A stretch of 42,656 nt of DNA from Actinobacillus sp. GTDB lineage: Bacteria > Pseudomonadota > Gammaproteobacteria > Enterobacterales > Pasteurellaceae. The DNA lies in assembly GCA_020026115.1 (NCBI GenBank), contig JAHHQY010000008.1:1-42656 (forward strand), given 5' to 3'. A model generated the notes under the pieces. It worked only from the letters and a program-made list of their open reading frames with translations, was not told where the DNA came from and searched no databases. Positions 1 to 8,484 of the stretch are shown piece by piece (position 1 is the stretch's first letter; every line of letters starts with the position of its first letter). The position numbers and the translations under genes were made by a program.

Positions 1-937
1 AATTCGCCACATCTAAGGCTTGAAAATGTATCTTTTGCAAGCCGATTTTTTGCGCGCTCAGCTTAGCGCATTCAATGGCTGACGCGGAAATTTCAATGCC
101 TGTTAAATGAAAATTCGGATTGTTTTTAAATTCTTTCGCGCAATGTAAGCCAAAACCGCCACTACCACAAAATAAATCCCATAGCTTTTCAATTTTAACG
201 CCATTGCTGTCTTGCCATGCTTTTAGCCAACTTGCTGACGTGGCGTAAAGTTGTTGCGCTACGCTTGAATTGGTTTGGAAAAAACCTTGCGGGCGAATAT
301 AAAGCGGAACGCCATTAAAGTCTTCGGCGAGAAAATGACTTGGCGTTAAAAAGATTTCCTGCTCGCCTTCTAAAATCGCCGCTTGTTTGGGCTGAATATT
401 TAAACTTAATACTTTAATTTGCGGTAATTTTTGCAACAGACCTTTTAATTCACGTTCAATTAAAGGGCGTTTTTTTTCAGAACGCAAAACAAAGCGCACC
501 ATCAACTCACCGCTTACCTGCGCTTGCGTTAATAAAATGTATTTAAGTTCCCCTTTATTTTTCGCCACGTTATAAGGCACTAAACCGGCTCGGGCGATAA
601 AGTCTTTTAAAATGGGGAAAATATGGGTGAAACTTGTGGGATAAAGCGGACAATCGCATAAATCCACCCCACTTTGTGGGTTAAAAGGATCGGGTAAAAT
701 GCCTAAAATGGGACGTTCCACACTTCCGCTTACGACCATTTTGGCTTTATTGCGAAAATGCTGTAAAGGCGAAACAACCGGCGCTAAAAAAGTCGTTCGC
801 GCCGAAAATTGCGCCATAAGGTTTTCTAAGGCTTTTTGTTTTTGCGTAAGTTGTTCTTTATAAGGCGTTGTTAATAAAGGACAAGAAACACAATCAGCTA
901 AGCGAAAATGTTCACAAGAAAGAAGATTACTCATCAT
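1..937 (-). CDS. rlmC: 23S rRNA (uracil(747)-C5)-methyltransferase RlmC, partial
   Basis: SAM-dependent methyltransferase that makes m5U747 in 23S rRNA. The 312 residues present begin with a cysteine cluster typical of the [4Fe-4S] site of this family (CEHFRLADCVSCPL, about residues 8-21). A Rossmann motif I (DLFCGSGGFGLH) lies near residue 273. The C-terminal part, including the catalytic cysteine region, lies beyond the left edge, so the truncation is due to the window and not a broken gene. I chose the ATG at 937 because it forms an ATGA overlap with the nagZ stop codon; a second in-frame ATG follows at 934. It is the last visible gene of the hinT-nagZ-rlmC run. A copy of the dispersed TCGCRCCGA word lies inside it at 797-805. 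The sister enzyme RlmD is a less likely alternative, because it usually carries an N-terminal TRAM domain that is absent here. Confidence 0.9.
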   Translation of the reverse strand, partial: MMSNLLSCEHFRLADCVSCPLLTTPYKEQLTQKQKALENLMAQFSARTTFLAPVVSPLQHFRNKAKMVVSGSVERPILGILPDPFNPQSGVDLCDCPLYPTSFTHIFPILKDFIARAGLVPYNVAKNKGELKYILLTQAQVSGELMVRFVLRSEKKRPLIERELKGLLQKLPQIKVLSLNIQPKQAAILEGEQEIFLTPSHFLAEDFNGVPLYIRPQGFFQTNSSVAQQLYATSASWLKAWQDSNGVKIEKLWDLFCGSGGFGLHCAKEFKNNPNFHLTGIEISASAIECAKLSAQKIGLQKIHFQALDVAN

Positions 938-2010
938 AATTTTTCGGTTGGATCGGCCATTTGTGCATTTTTATGCATAAGCCATTTTTGTTGTAATTGA
1001 GTTAAAAAAGCTCGGTTTTCAAGATAGTCTTTTTGCTTTTGTAATTGAGCAAAATCGACATTCTTTTGTTTTAATAAAGCATTAAAGCGCATTTCTCGCT
1101 GTGCTTTTTCCGCTAAGGTTTCTTGCACTTCAAAATGAGCCAAGACTTCTTTTAAAGCAGGGCGATTATTGCATAACAATAATAAATCACAGCCTTGTTG
1201 AAAGGCTTTTTGGCAACGCTCGCTATAATTGCCTAAAAAAGCAGCCCCTTGCATACCTAAATCATCAGAAAAAATCACGCCGTTAAAGTGTAATTCTTGG
1301 CGTAACACTTTTTGCAACCAATATTGAGAACCGCTTGCCGGCGCATTATCACAATGAGGATAAATGACATGAGCGGGCATAATCGCACGTAATTTATTTT
1401 CTGCAATTAAACATTTAAAAGGCTGTAAATCTTGCGCGAAAATTTCTTCTTTTGTACGCGTATCGATGGGCGTTTCTATATGAGAATCCGCAAAAACATG
1501 GCCATGACCTGGAAAATGTTTCGCACAGTTTGCCATTCCCGCACGTTGCATACCTTGTATAAAAGCGCGCGCTAAACGTAGCACTGTTGCCTTATCCTGA
1601 GAAAAACTGCGATCGCCAATGGCTAAAGAACGATGCCCTAAATCTAAAACGGGCGCAAAACTTAAATCAATATTTAACGCCAGCATTTCACTTGCCATTT
1701 GCCAGCCTGCACGTTCTGCCCAAAAATTTTGTTCTTCTGGATCTGAAATTAAAGCCGAAAAAGCCTGTAAGGCCGGTAAGGTCGTCAAGCCTTGACGAAA
1801 ACGTTGTACGCGTCCGCCCTCTTGATCCACCGTAATTAACAGCGGTTTAGCGACACTTTGGCGTAATTGCTCGGTTAATTTTAAAAGTTGCTCAGGGTGA
1901 GTGAAATTTCGACTAAATAAAATCACTCCCGCAACCAACGGATGCGAGAGTAATTCAAGATCTTCTTGCGTAGCTTCACAGCCTGCAAGATCCATAATAA
2001 AAATGCTCAT
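934..2010 (-). CDS. nagZ: beta-N-acetylhexosaminidase NagZ
   Basis: Cytoplasmic family-3 glycosidase that removes GlcNAc from anhydro-muropeptides during peptidoglycan recycling. The 358 residues match the usual length (about 340). The signature KHFPGHG is at 164-170, followed by the mobile-loop DSHIETP (175-181) that carries the catalytic histidine. The nucleophile is the Asp in FSDD at about 249. The start codon directly abuts the hinT stop and its own stop overlaps the rlmC start, so the three are probably co-transcribed. Nothing looks odd. Identification is by the family motif and length. Confidence 0.95.
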   Translation of the reverse strand: MSIFIMDLAGCEATQEDLELLSHPLVAGVILFSRNFTHPEQLLKLTEQLRQSVAKPLLITVDQEGGRVQRFRQGLTTLPALQAFSALISDPEEQNFWAERAGWQMASEMLALNIDLSFAPVLDLGHRSLAIGDRSFSQDKATVLRLARAFIQGMQRAGMANCAKHFPGHGHVFADSHIETPIDTRTKEEIFAQDLQPFKCLIAENKLRAIMPAHVIYPHCDNAPASGSQYWLQKVLRQELHFNGVIFSDDLGMQGAAFLGNYSERCQKAFQQGCDLLLLCNNRPALKEVLAHFEVQETLAEKAQREMRFNALLKQKNVDFAQLQKQKDYLENRAFLTQLQQKWLMHKNAQMADPTEKL

Positions 2011-2367
2011 TTATTTTGCTTTCACTAACATTGTGCTAAGCGGTTCACCGCCGACTAAATGCATATGTAAATGAAAAACTTCTTGTCCGCCATGTTTATT
2101 ACAATTCACAATTAAACGGTAACCATCTTCGGCAATGCCTTCTTCTTTGGCCAGTTTGCGGGCAACGGTAAATAAATGCCCAAGCATTTGTTCATCTTCT
2201 GCCGTAACGTCATTCACGGTTGGGATCACTTTATTTGGAATAATTAAAATGTGCGTTGGCGCTTGTGGGGAAATATCACGAAACGCGGTCACTAAATCAT
2301 CTTGAAATAAAATTGTCGCAGGAATTTCACGACGAATGATTTTACTAAAAATTGTTTCTTCAGCCAT
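2011..2367 (-). CDS. hinT: HIT-family purine nucleoside phosphoramidase HinT
   Basis: Small (118 aa) histidine-triad hydrolase acting on nucleoside 5'-phosphoramidates and acyl-adenylates in the cytoplasm. The triad HLHMHLVGG is at residues 99-107. The N-terminal part (FSKIIRREIPATILFQDD, PQAPTHILIIPNK) is typical of bacterial HinT. A good ribosome-binding site (AAGGAGC) precedes the ATG at 2367. There is no gap to nagZ downstream, which suggests one transcript. It is separated from kdkA by 72 bp holding a copy of the dispersed repeat. Confidence 0.95.
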   Translation of the reverse strand: MAEETIFSKIIRREIPATILFQDDLVTAFRDISPQAPTHILIIPNKVIPTVNDVTAEDEQMLGHLFTVARKLAKEEGIAEDGYRLIVNCNKHGGQEVFHLHMHLVGGEPLSTMLVKAK

Positions 2368-2421
2368 TTTTTGCTCCTTATTTACAATAACTTTTCGACG
2401 ATATTCGTCTCTACTTTTAAT

Positions 2422-2439
2422 TCGCGCCGAATTTTCGCC
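2422..2439 (+). repeat. Dispersed TCGCRCCGA element, hinT-kdkA gap
   Basis: A full match to the element consensus: TCGCGCCGA followed by a T-run and CGCC. It fills the space immediately before the kdkA stop codon at 2440. See the finding on the candidate uptake-sequence family. Confidence 0.7.
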
Positions 2440-3171
2440 TTAAGGGATTTTAGCATAACCTTTTTCTAAAGCTTGCCAAGCCTTTTCATCAAAGGCGATG
2501 TGCATTCTTTGCACTTCTTTCAAAAAAGAGCGTTTTAAGCGCGCTAAATTTTCTTTTTTCCAAGCCTCGCCTTTTCGCTCTAAACATTTATCAAAATCAA
2601 TTAAATAGGCTTTTTCTTGCGGGCTATTGACCTTTTGCAACAAAATATTGTGGGCGTTTAAATCGATATGGCAAATTTGTCGCTGATGTAATTGAGCAAT
2701 TAAATAACCGATTTTCTGCCAAGTCTTTTCAGGTAAAGGTTGCTTTTGCAAAATTGCCGTTAAGTCTTGAGCCTGATCGATTTTTTCACTGATTAAATCC
2801 GCACGATAAAAACCCAAGGGGGATTTGATCACTTGTGCGCCTAAAGGTTTTGGCACCGCAAGACCTGCTTTATGTAATTTATCTAATAAGCGAAATTCAG
2901 CAAAACTTCGGGTTTTTGCAAGTTTGCTAAAAAGATAACTATCCCGATTGATTTTGCCCAAAAATCCGCCTCGATAATAATGGCGTAAGGCACAATCAAC
3001 GCCCCATAAATCTTTGCTCGCAATAAAATAGGTTTTACCTCGTCCTTGCGCAAAGCCTAAAATCCGCCCTTTTTTTTGCCAAAAATCCGCAGAAAATAAC
3101 GGCGTAATATCTTTTTCTTGCACTTCATCCGCTAATAAAAAAAAGCGATTTTTATTCACTACTTGGCGCAT
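2440..3171 (-). CDS. kdkA: 3-deoxy-D-manno-octulosonic acid (Kdo) kinase KdkA
   Basis: Phosphorylates the Kdo residue attached to lipid A, using ATP, at the inner membrane. The 243 residues show the eukaryote-like kinase fold reduced to its core. A glycine-containing strand (GFAQGRGKTYFI) is at about 39-50. The catalytic loop HIDLNAHNILL is at 168-178, and the metal-binding IDFDKC is at 191-196. KdkA is characteristic of Haemophilus and relatives, whose lipopolysaccharide carries one phosphorylated Kdo. It starts 1 bp after the lnt stop codon, so it is probably translated from the corC-lnt transcript. WaaP/InaA-type kinases share the fold, but the HIDLNAHN loop favours KdkA. Confidence 0.9.
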   Translation of the reverse strand: MRQVVNKNRFFLLADEVQEKDITPLFSADFWQKKGRILGFAQGRGKTYFIASKDLWGVDCALRHYYRGGFLGKINRDSYLFSKLAKTRSFAEFRLLDKLHKAGLAVPKPLGAQVIKSPLGFYRADLISEKIDQAQDLTAILQKQPLPEKTWQKIGYLIAQLHQRQICHIDLNAHNILLQKVNSPQEKAYLIDFDKCLERKGEAWKKENLARLKRSFLKEVQRMHIAFDEKAWQALEKGYAKIP

Positions 3172-3172
3172 A

Positions 3173-4726
3173 TTATTCCTTAGGGGTTGGCGCTAATTTT
3201 AACATAGCGCGTTTTAGCAAAGCGCCTGTGCTGTGTAAAAATAACAATAAAAAAATTAAAGCATATAAAGGTTTAGAACCTAACACCGCATAAGGCGTAT
3301 TTCCTGTGGTCGGCGTTAATTTTCCGCGTAAAGCCGTTTGAGTGAATTGCGGGGCTTTTTGCAGAATTTGCCCTTTTTCATTCACTAGCACGCTAATGCC
3401 ATTATTTGTGGCACGCACTAAAGGACGACCTAATTCCAAAGCGCGCATTTGAGCCATTTGTAAATGTTGCCAAGGCCCAATACTTGCACCAAACCACGCG
3501 TCGTTAGAAAGGGTTAATAAATAAGCCGTTTTGGCTTGCCAATTCGCACGCACTTCTTCAGGGAAGATAATTTCATAACAAATTGCTGGCGCGAAATTTT
3601 GCCCTTTTAAATTTAAATTCGCTTGTTGCCCTGCCCCTTTTTCAAAGGCTGACATCGGCAAATTAAACACTGTGCCTAATGGACGTAACCAATTTTCTAA
3701 AGGCACGTATTCTCCAAAAGGTACTAAATGTTGTTTGCTGTAACGAGGTACATTATTCGGCGCGTAAGGTGTTGTATTTAAAGCAATAATGGAATTTAAC
3801 AAACGTCCTTGCTCATTTAAAAAAACCGTTCCCAGCAATAGGCTCGATTGCGCTTTTTGTGCGCTTTCTTGCATCTCCATTAACCAAGGGCTAAGGCTTG
3901 TTTCTTCCAAGGGAATGGCCGATTCCGGCAAAACAATCACATCGGCTTTGCCAATATTTTCTTGAATGAGTTGTTGGTACACATTAACGCTACGCCACAC
4001 ATAAGCGGGATCCCATTTCATTTGCTGAGGAATATTTCCTTGCAATAAGGCAAAAGTTAGGGCTTTTTCAGGCTCCGCTTTAACGAAAGTTAACTGGCTT
4101 GAATAATAAGCTAAAAGGCTCGTTACGCTTAAAAGTAAAAGATAACTCGCACCGAAAAGTTTACTTTTCCCGCCTTGGCGCCAATATCGCCATAAGGTAA
4201 ATAAAACTGCGCTCGCCCACATAACAAAAAAGGTTAAACCTTGCACACCAAAAAGGGGCGCTAAACCATAAAATGGGCTGTCAATTTGTGTATAGCCTAA
4301 CTGTAACCAAGGAAAGCCTGAAAATAAATGCCCTCGCAACCATTCCGTTAAAGTCCAAAGGGCAGGAAAAATGGCAGGACTTTTTACTTGAAAGCGTTGA
4401 ACTAAATAGGCAAATAAAGTTGGGAAAAGCGATAAATAGCCCGCTAAAAGCCCCACTAAAAGCCAACTTAAAAACAAAGGCGCACCGCCAAATTGGGCAA
4501 TGCTAATATGAAGCCAGCTTACCCCAAAGGTAAAAAAGCCCATGCCCCATAAAAAGCTGTACCAAAGCGCCTTTTTACCTGAACTTTGCGTGGCAAAATA
4601 TAATAAGGCAAAAAGGGAAACATAAGCTAATGGCCAATAATGATAAGGCGAAAATGCGAATACGCCGATAAGGCCAAAGAAAAGCGCGATAAGACTCGCG
4701 CCGATTTTTTGAATGGTCGTTTTCAT
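3173..4726 (-). CDS. lnt: Apolipoprotein N-acyltransferase Lnt
   Basis: Inner-membrane enzyme that adds the third acyl chain to the N-terminal cysteine of lipoproteins. Of 517 residues, the first ~210 hold several hydrophobic membrane segments. A periplasmic nitrilase-like domain follows, with the triad Glu268 (VLPESAIP), Lys331 (SKQHLVPFGEY) and Cys383 (PAICYEIIF), and a last membrane helix lies near the C terminus. The start codon overlaps the corC stop by one base (TAATG), the usual corC-lnt pairing. Two copies of the dispersed TCGCRCCGA word lie inside the gene (4147-4155 and 4696-4704), encoding the variable stretches FGASY and KIGAS. Confidence 0.97.
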   Translation of the reverse strand: MKTTIQKIGASLIALFFGLIGVFAFSPYHYWPLAYVSLFALLYFATQSSGKKALWYSFLWGMGFFTFGVSWLHISIAQFGGAPLFLSWLLVGLLAGYLSLFPTLFAYLVQRFQVKSPAIFPALWTLTEWLRGHLFSGFPWLQLGYTQIDSPFYGLAPLFGVQGLTFFVMWASAVLFTLWRYWRQGGKSKLFGASYLLLLSVTSLLAYYSSQLTFVKAEPEKALTFALLQGNIPQQMKWDPAYVWRSVNVYQQLIQENIGKADVIVLPESAIPLEETSLSPWLMEMQESAQKAQSSLLLGTVFLNEQGRLLNSIIALNTTPYAPNNVPRYSKQHLVPFGEYVPLENWLRPLGTVFNLPMSAFEKGAGQQANLNLKGQNFAPAICYEIIFPEEVRANWQAKTAYLLTLSNDAWFGASIGPWQHLQMAQMRALELGRPLVRATNNGISVLVNEKGQILQKAPQFTQTALRGKLTPTTGNTPYAVLGSKPLYALIFLLLFLHSTGALLKRAMLKLAPTPKE

Positions 4727-5613
4727 TATTCTGCTTTGCTGTTTTCGTTGAGGTTTTGCATATTGCTATCTGGCACCATAACGCGTAATTGAATTAAACG
4801 ACGGCTGTCAGCGGCTGTAATTTTAAATTTTAAATTTTCTAAGGTAATTTCTTCTCCGCGTTTTGGTAAATAACCAAACGCTTGCATCATCACCCCTCCA
4901 ATGGTATCGACTTCTTCGTCATCAAAATGCGTATGAAATTTCTCGTTAAAATCTTGAATATCCGTTAAAGCGCGCACGGCAAAAACATGGCGCGAAAGTT
5001 GGCAAATATCTTCCGCTTCTTCTTCATCGAATTCATCTTCAATATCCCCCACAATTTGCTCTAACACATCTTCAATGGTAATTAAGCCCGATACCGCGCC
5101 GAATTCATCAACAACAATCGCCATATGAAAACGCTCTAAGCGGAAATCTTTTAACATACGATCGACTCGTTTACTTTCTGGCACAACAATTGCAGGACGT
5201 AATAAACTCATTAAATCAAAGGGTTTGGCATCAGCACGCAAACAATTTAATAAATCTTTCGCATGTAAAATACCTAAAATATGGTCGCGCTCGTCTTCGC
5301 TAATCACAGGAAAACGGCTATGAGCGGAGTTAATAATGGTGTCTAAACAAGAATCTAAATTTTGTTCGGCATGAATAAAAGCAATTTGACTGCGTGGAAT
5401 CATAATATCGCGCACGCGTAATTCGGCGATTTCCATCACGCCTTCGATCATTTCTCGCGTACCTTGGTCAATTAATTCATTTTGTTCACTGTCACGAATC
5501 ACTTCCACCAACTCGGCACGATTTTTTAATTCATTAGGAAATAAACGATGAATAAGAGCTTGAATAAAGGAAGGTTTTTTCGCGTGTTCCGCGTTATTCT
5601 CAGAATGTTGCAT
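4726..5613 (-). CDS. corC: CBS-domain protein CorC (magnesium/cobalt efflux-associated)
   Basis: 295-residue cytosolic protein with two CBS domains (about residues 68-190, beginning RVRDIMIPRSQ and including VVDEFGAVSGLITIEDVLEQIVGDIEDEFD). A C-terminal CorC/HlyC transporter-associated domain follows. Family members are linked to Mg2+/Co2+ efflux or haemolysin-C-like functions; the exact role is less certain than the family. It lacks the membrane DUF21 domain, which separates CorC/YbeX from larger CorB-like proteins. First gene of corC-lnt-kdkA. Confidence 0.93.
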   Translation of the reverse strand: MQHSENNAEHAKKPSFIQALIHRLFPNELKNRAELVEVIRDSEQNELIDQGTREMIEGVMEIAELRVRDIMIPRSQIAFIHAEQNLDSCLDTIINSAHSRFPVISEDERDHILGILHAKDLLNCLRADAKPFDLMSLLRPAIVVPESKRVDRMLKDFRLERFHMAIVVDEFGAVSGLITIEDVLEQIVGDIEDEFDEEEAEDICQLSRHVFAVRALTDIQDFNEKFHTHFDDEEVDTIGGVMMQAFGYLPKRGEEITLENLKFKITAADSRRLIQLRVMVPDSNMQNLNENSKAE

Positions 5614-5914
5614 AAAGGAATTATCTTTTCTTAAAAGCTTATAAAATAAAGTGCAAAAAATAGCATATTTCCCTATAAATGGCTAGGTTAGCAAAATGAA
5701 AAAATCCCCACACTTTTAGGCAAAAAATAAAATAATGAGAGGAAAAATAATATCTTCGTTTCTTTTTTTTAGGCCTAAAAGCCTTATTTTTAATGCCTTA
5801 TAAATATTGCTAAGCTGTTATAATAATGTTGCATTTTCACTAATAACGAATAGAATAACACCGTTTGTTTGTAAAAATGAGCCAGATTTTTAAATCTTGA
5901 AAGGATATATAACA
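5614..5914. other. Divergent intergenic region corC / arcA
   Basis: 301 bp, AT-rich, without a credible gene. A TATAAT hexamer at 5819-5824 could be the -10 of an arcA promoter, but no convincing -35 lies 16-18 bases upstream. The arcA ribosome-binding site (AAAGGA, about 5900-5905) is at the right edge. I see no hairpin or tRNA here. Confidence 0.5.
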
Positions 5915-6625
5915 ATGACAATTCCACAAATACTCATCGTTGAAGATGAAACCATTACGCGTAATACCTTAAAAAGTATTTTTGAGGCGGAAGGTTACGA
6001 TGTATTTGAAGCGGCCGATGGCGTACAAATGCACCGAATTTTATCAAACCAAAAAATCAATTTGGTCGTAATGGATATTAATTTACCGGGGAAAAATGGC
6101 TTAATGTTAGCGCGAGAACTGCGCGAAACCAATGATATGGCTTTAATGTTTTTAACAGGCCGTGATAACGAAGTCGATAAAATTCTTGGCCTTGAAATTG
6201 GTGCCGATGATTACTTAACAAAACCTTTTAATCCGCGTGAACTGACCATTCGTGCGCGCAATTTATTACAACGCACGATGAGCGAAGGGCAAAAAGTCAC
6301 CACCACCAACGTTGAGCAATATCGCTTTAACGGTTGGGTGTTGGATTTAGACAGTCGCACTTTAATTAACCCCGATGGCGAAGAATACAAATTACCTCGT
6401 AGTGAATTCCGCGCTATGTTACATTTTTGCGAAAACCCTGGCAAAATTCAATCACGCGAAACTTTGTTACGCAAAATGACGGGACGAGAATTAAAACCAC
6501 AAGATCGCACTGTCGATGTCACCATTCGCCGTATTCGTAAACACTTTGAAGACCACGCTGGCACACCTGAAATTATTTCTACTATTCATGGTGAAGGCTA
6601 TCGTTTCTGTGGTGAAATTGAATAA
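5915..6625 (+). CDS. arcA: Aerobic respiration response regulator ArcA
   Basis: OmpR/PhoB-class DNA-binding response regulator of the ArcBA redox system, which represses aerobic functions under low oxygen. The receiver domain (about 1-120) has the acidic pair in LIVEDE, the phospho-acceptor Asp54 in VVMDINLPGKNG, and the conserved Lys in YLTKPF. A winged-helix domain follows from about 135. I chose the ATG at 5915 and not the in-frame TTG at 5897: AAAGGA sits about 9 bases before the ATG, and the protein then starts MTIPQILIVEDE like other ArcA proteins and has 236 residues (E. coli 238). The sensor ArcB is not in the window. Monocistronic, with its own terminator. Confidence 0.96.
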   Translation: MTIPQILIVEDETITRNTLKSIFEAEGYDVFEAADGVQMHRILSNQKINLVVMDINLPGKNGLMLARELRETNDMALMFLTGRDNEVDKILGLEIGADDYLTKPFNPRELTIRARNLLQRTMSEGQKVTTTNVEQYRFNGWVLDLDSRTLINPDGEEYKLPRSEFRAMLHFCENPGKIQSRETLLRKMTGRELKPQDRTVDVTIRRIRKHFEDHAGTPEIISTIHGEGYRFCGEIE

Positions 6626-6657
6626 TAACGTCTTGTGTTTCACAACCACTTCTTAAC

Positions 6658-6689
6658 AAAAACCTTAACGATAAAAGTTAAGGTTTTTT
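6658..6689 (+). terminator. Rho-independent terminator of arcA
   Basis: AACCTTAAC at 6661-6669 pairs perfectly with GTTAAGGTT at 6677-6685, around a 7-base loop. Flanking A's and a T-run extend the stem. Confidence 0.9.
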
Positions 6690-6883
6690 CTTTTCATCTT
6701 CTGCCTTATTTTTTAAGCATAGTTTTTTTAGCCAAAATCTATTAGAATGCGCCAATCTTTGGCAGGTTAATGAATAAAAAGCCATTCGCTTTAATTTTAC
6801 AGTGAGGACTCTTTTTACTAGCCCAAAAGCCATTTTTAAACGCTAGGTAAAAGAAAAATCTGTTTATGCTAAAAAAGAAAACT

Positions 6884-7678
6884 ATGCAACCTTTAATCGA
6901 AGTTAAAAACTTAATTTTTAAACGCGGAAGTCGCACGATTTATAACGGCTTAAATTTGCGCGTAGAAAAAGGCAAAATCACCGCCATTATGGGGCCTTCT
7001 GGTATTGGTAAAACCACTTTACTGAAGTTGATTGGCGGGCAATTACAACCTGAAGAAGGTGAAATTCTTTTTGATGGGCAAGATATTTGCCAAATGTCAA
7101 ATACAGAACTTTACAACGCACGCCAACGCATGGGAATGTTGTTTCAATCTGGCGCATTATTTACAGATATTAACACCTTTGAAAATGTGGCCTTCCCTAT
7201 TCGTGAACACACCCAGTTGCCCGAACAACTTATTCAGCAAATGGTTTTAATGAAATTGCAAGCCGTTGGTTTGCGTGGCGCAGCTGAGCTTTATCCTTCT
7301 GAACTTTCAGGCGGTATGGCGCGCCGAGCGGCGTTAGCTCGAGCGATTGCTTTAGACCCTGAGTTAGTTTTATACGATGAACCTTTTGCAGGACAAGACC
7401 CGATTAGTATGGCGGTGATCGTGAGCTTAATTAAACGCTTAAATGAAACCTTGCAACTGACTTCTATTGTGGTTTCTCATGATGTGCAAGAAGTGTTAAG
7501 TATTGCTGATTACGCTTATATTATTGCCGATAAGCGAGTGATCGCTGAAGGTACGCCTGCTCAACTGTTAAAAGCAGAAGATGCGCAAGTACAACAATTT
7601 CTGCAAGGGAAAGAAGACGGCCCTGTGCGTTTTCATTATCCCGCACAAGATTATTTAAAAGAGTTATTTCCATGCTAG
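6884..7678 (+). CDS. mlaF: Phospholipid ABC transporter ATP-binding protein MlaF
   Basis: ATPase of the MlaFEDB complex, which moves phospholipids between inner and outer membranes to keep outer-membrane asymmetry. From this start the protein has 264 residues. Walker A is GPSGIGKT, the signature is LSGGMARR, Walker B is VLYDEP, and the H-loop is SHD. An in-frame ATG at 6866 would add six residues (MLKKKT). I prefer 6884 because the protein then begins MQPLIEVKN as in Haemophilus MlaF and has the family length, but neither start has a strong ribosome-binding site. The 3' end overlaps mlaE by 7 bp. First gene of mlaFEDCB-ibaG-murA. Confidence 0.95.
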   Translation: MQPLIEVKNLIFKRGSRTIYNGLNLRVEKGKITAIMGPSGIGKTTLLKLIGGQLQPEEGEILFDGQDICQMSNTELYNARQRMGMLFQSGALFTDINTFENVAFPIREHTQLPEQLIQQMVLMKLQAVGLRGAAELYPSELSGGMARRAALARAIALDPELVLYDEPFAGQDPISMAVIVSLIKRLNETLQLTSIVVSHDVQEVLSIADYAYIIADKRVIAEGTPAQLLKAEDAQVQQFLQGKEDGPVRFHYPAQDYLKELFPC

Positions 7679-8457
7679 TAGATTTTATCTCTTCTCTTGG
7701 CGCTCGCGCCATTCATTTTACTCAAACCTTAGGCAAAGCGGGGTTTATGCTGTTTTATGCGTTAGTGGGTAAACCACAATGGCGCAAGCATTTTCCGTTG
7801 TTAATTAAGCAACTTTATATGCTTGGCGTACAATCTTTGCTGATTATTCTGCTTTCGGGGTTATTTATCGGTATGGTGCTGGGTTTGCAAGGTTATGTGG
7901 TTTTAGTTGATTTTTCCGCTGAAACGAGCCTAGGCCAGCTTGTCGCCCTTTCCTTATTACGCGAACTTGGCCCTGTGGTCACCGCACTTTTATTCGCAGG
8001 TCGCGCAGGCTCTGCCTTAACGGCAGAAATTGGTTTAATGAAAGCCACCGAACAACTTTCCAGTCTTGAAATGATGGGGATTGACCCTTTACGTCGCGTG
8101 ATTTCCCCACGTTTTTGGGCGGGCGTTATTTCTATGCCTATTCTTGCCATTATTTTTACTGCCATCGGTATTTGGGGCGGTTCCCTAGTAGGCGTTGATT
8201 GGAAAGGCGTTGATGCAGGAAGTTTTTGGTCTGTTATGCAACACTCTGTGCAATGGCGCTATGATATTTTTAACGGTTTTCTAAAAAGCCTTTGTTTTGC
8301 TATTGCGGTGGTTTGGATTGCCCTTTTTAATGGTTACAACGCTATGCCAACTTCTGAAGGCATCAGCAAAGCGACCACACAAACCGTTGTGAATGCGTCG
8401 CTTGTCGTACTCGGTTTAGACTTTATTTTAACTGCGGTTATGTTTGGCGCAGGTTAA
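7672..8457 (+). CDS. mlaE: Phospholipid ABC transporter permease MlaE
   Basis: Inner-membrane permease of the Mla lipid transporter, 261 residues, with about five or six hydrophobic segments. The family signature around ELGPVVTALLFAGRAGSA (about 98-115), followed by AEIGLMKATEQ, identifies the MlaE/TTG2B family. The start overlaps the end of mlaF, typical of translational coupling. An ACCGCACTT 9-mer at 7981-7989 is the only copy I found of the classical Haemophilus uptake signal. Confidence 0.96.
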   Translation: MLVDFISSLGARAIHFTQTLGKAGFMLFYALVGKPQWRKHFPLLIKQLYMLGVQSLLIILLSGLFIGMVLGLQGYVVLVDFSAETSLGQLVALSLLRELGPVVTALLFAGRAGSALTAEIGLMKATEQLSSLEMMGIDPLRRVISPRFWAGVISMPILAIIFTAIGIWGGSLVGVDWKGVDAGSFWSVMQHSVQWRYDIFNGFLKSLCFAIAVVWIALFNGYNAMPTSEGISKATTQTVVNASLVVLGLDFILTAVMFGAG

Positions 8458-8484
8458 TGGAATTTCACAGAAGGAATACAAAAA

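Noticed and set aside
1..937. Apparent truncation of rlmC
   Set aside because: The gene simply runs off the left edge; the frame is intact to base 2.
4273..4506. Open frames on both strands inside lnt, and similar overlapping frames inside ileS, murA, dapA, ffh and others
   Set aside because: They shadow well-supported genes, have no ribosome-binding sites and no recognisable protein features.
6742..6936. 64-codon minus-strand frame in the arcA-mlaF gap
   Set aside because: It runs into mlaF, has a composition driven by AT-rich DNA, and shows no family pattern or ribosome-binding site.
7703..7720. CTCGCGCCATTCATTTT, resembling the dispersed element
   Set aside because: Breaks the invariant CCGA core; not counted. 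Likewise TCGGCGCGC at 16253-16261, GCGCGCCGA at 22327-22335 and 34239-34247, and CAGCGCCGA near 32150.
7981..7989. AAGTGCGGT (minus strand), the classical Haemophilus uptake sequence
   Set aside because: A single copy, inside the conserved mlaE codons for VTALL; H. influenzae density would give about 34 in a window of this size. Treated as chance.
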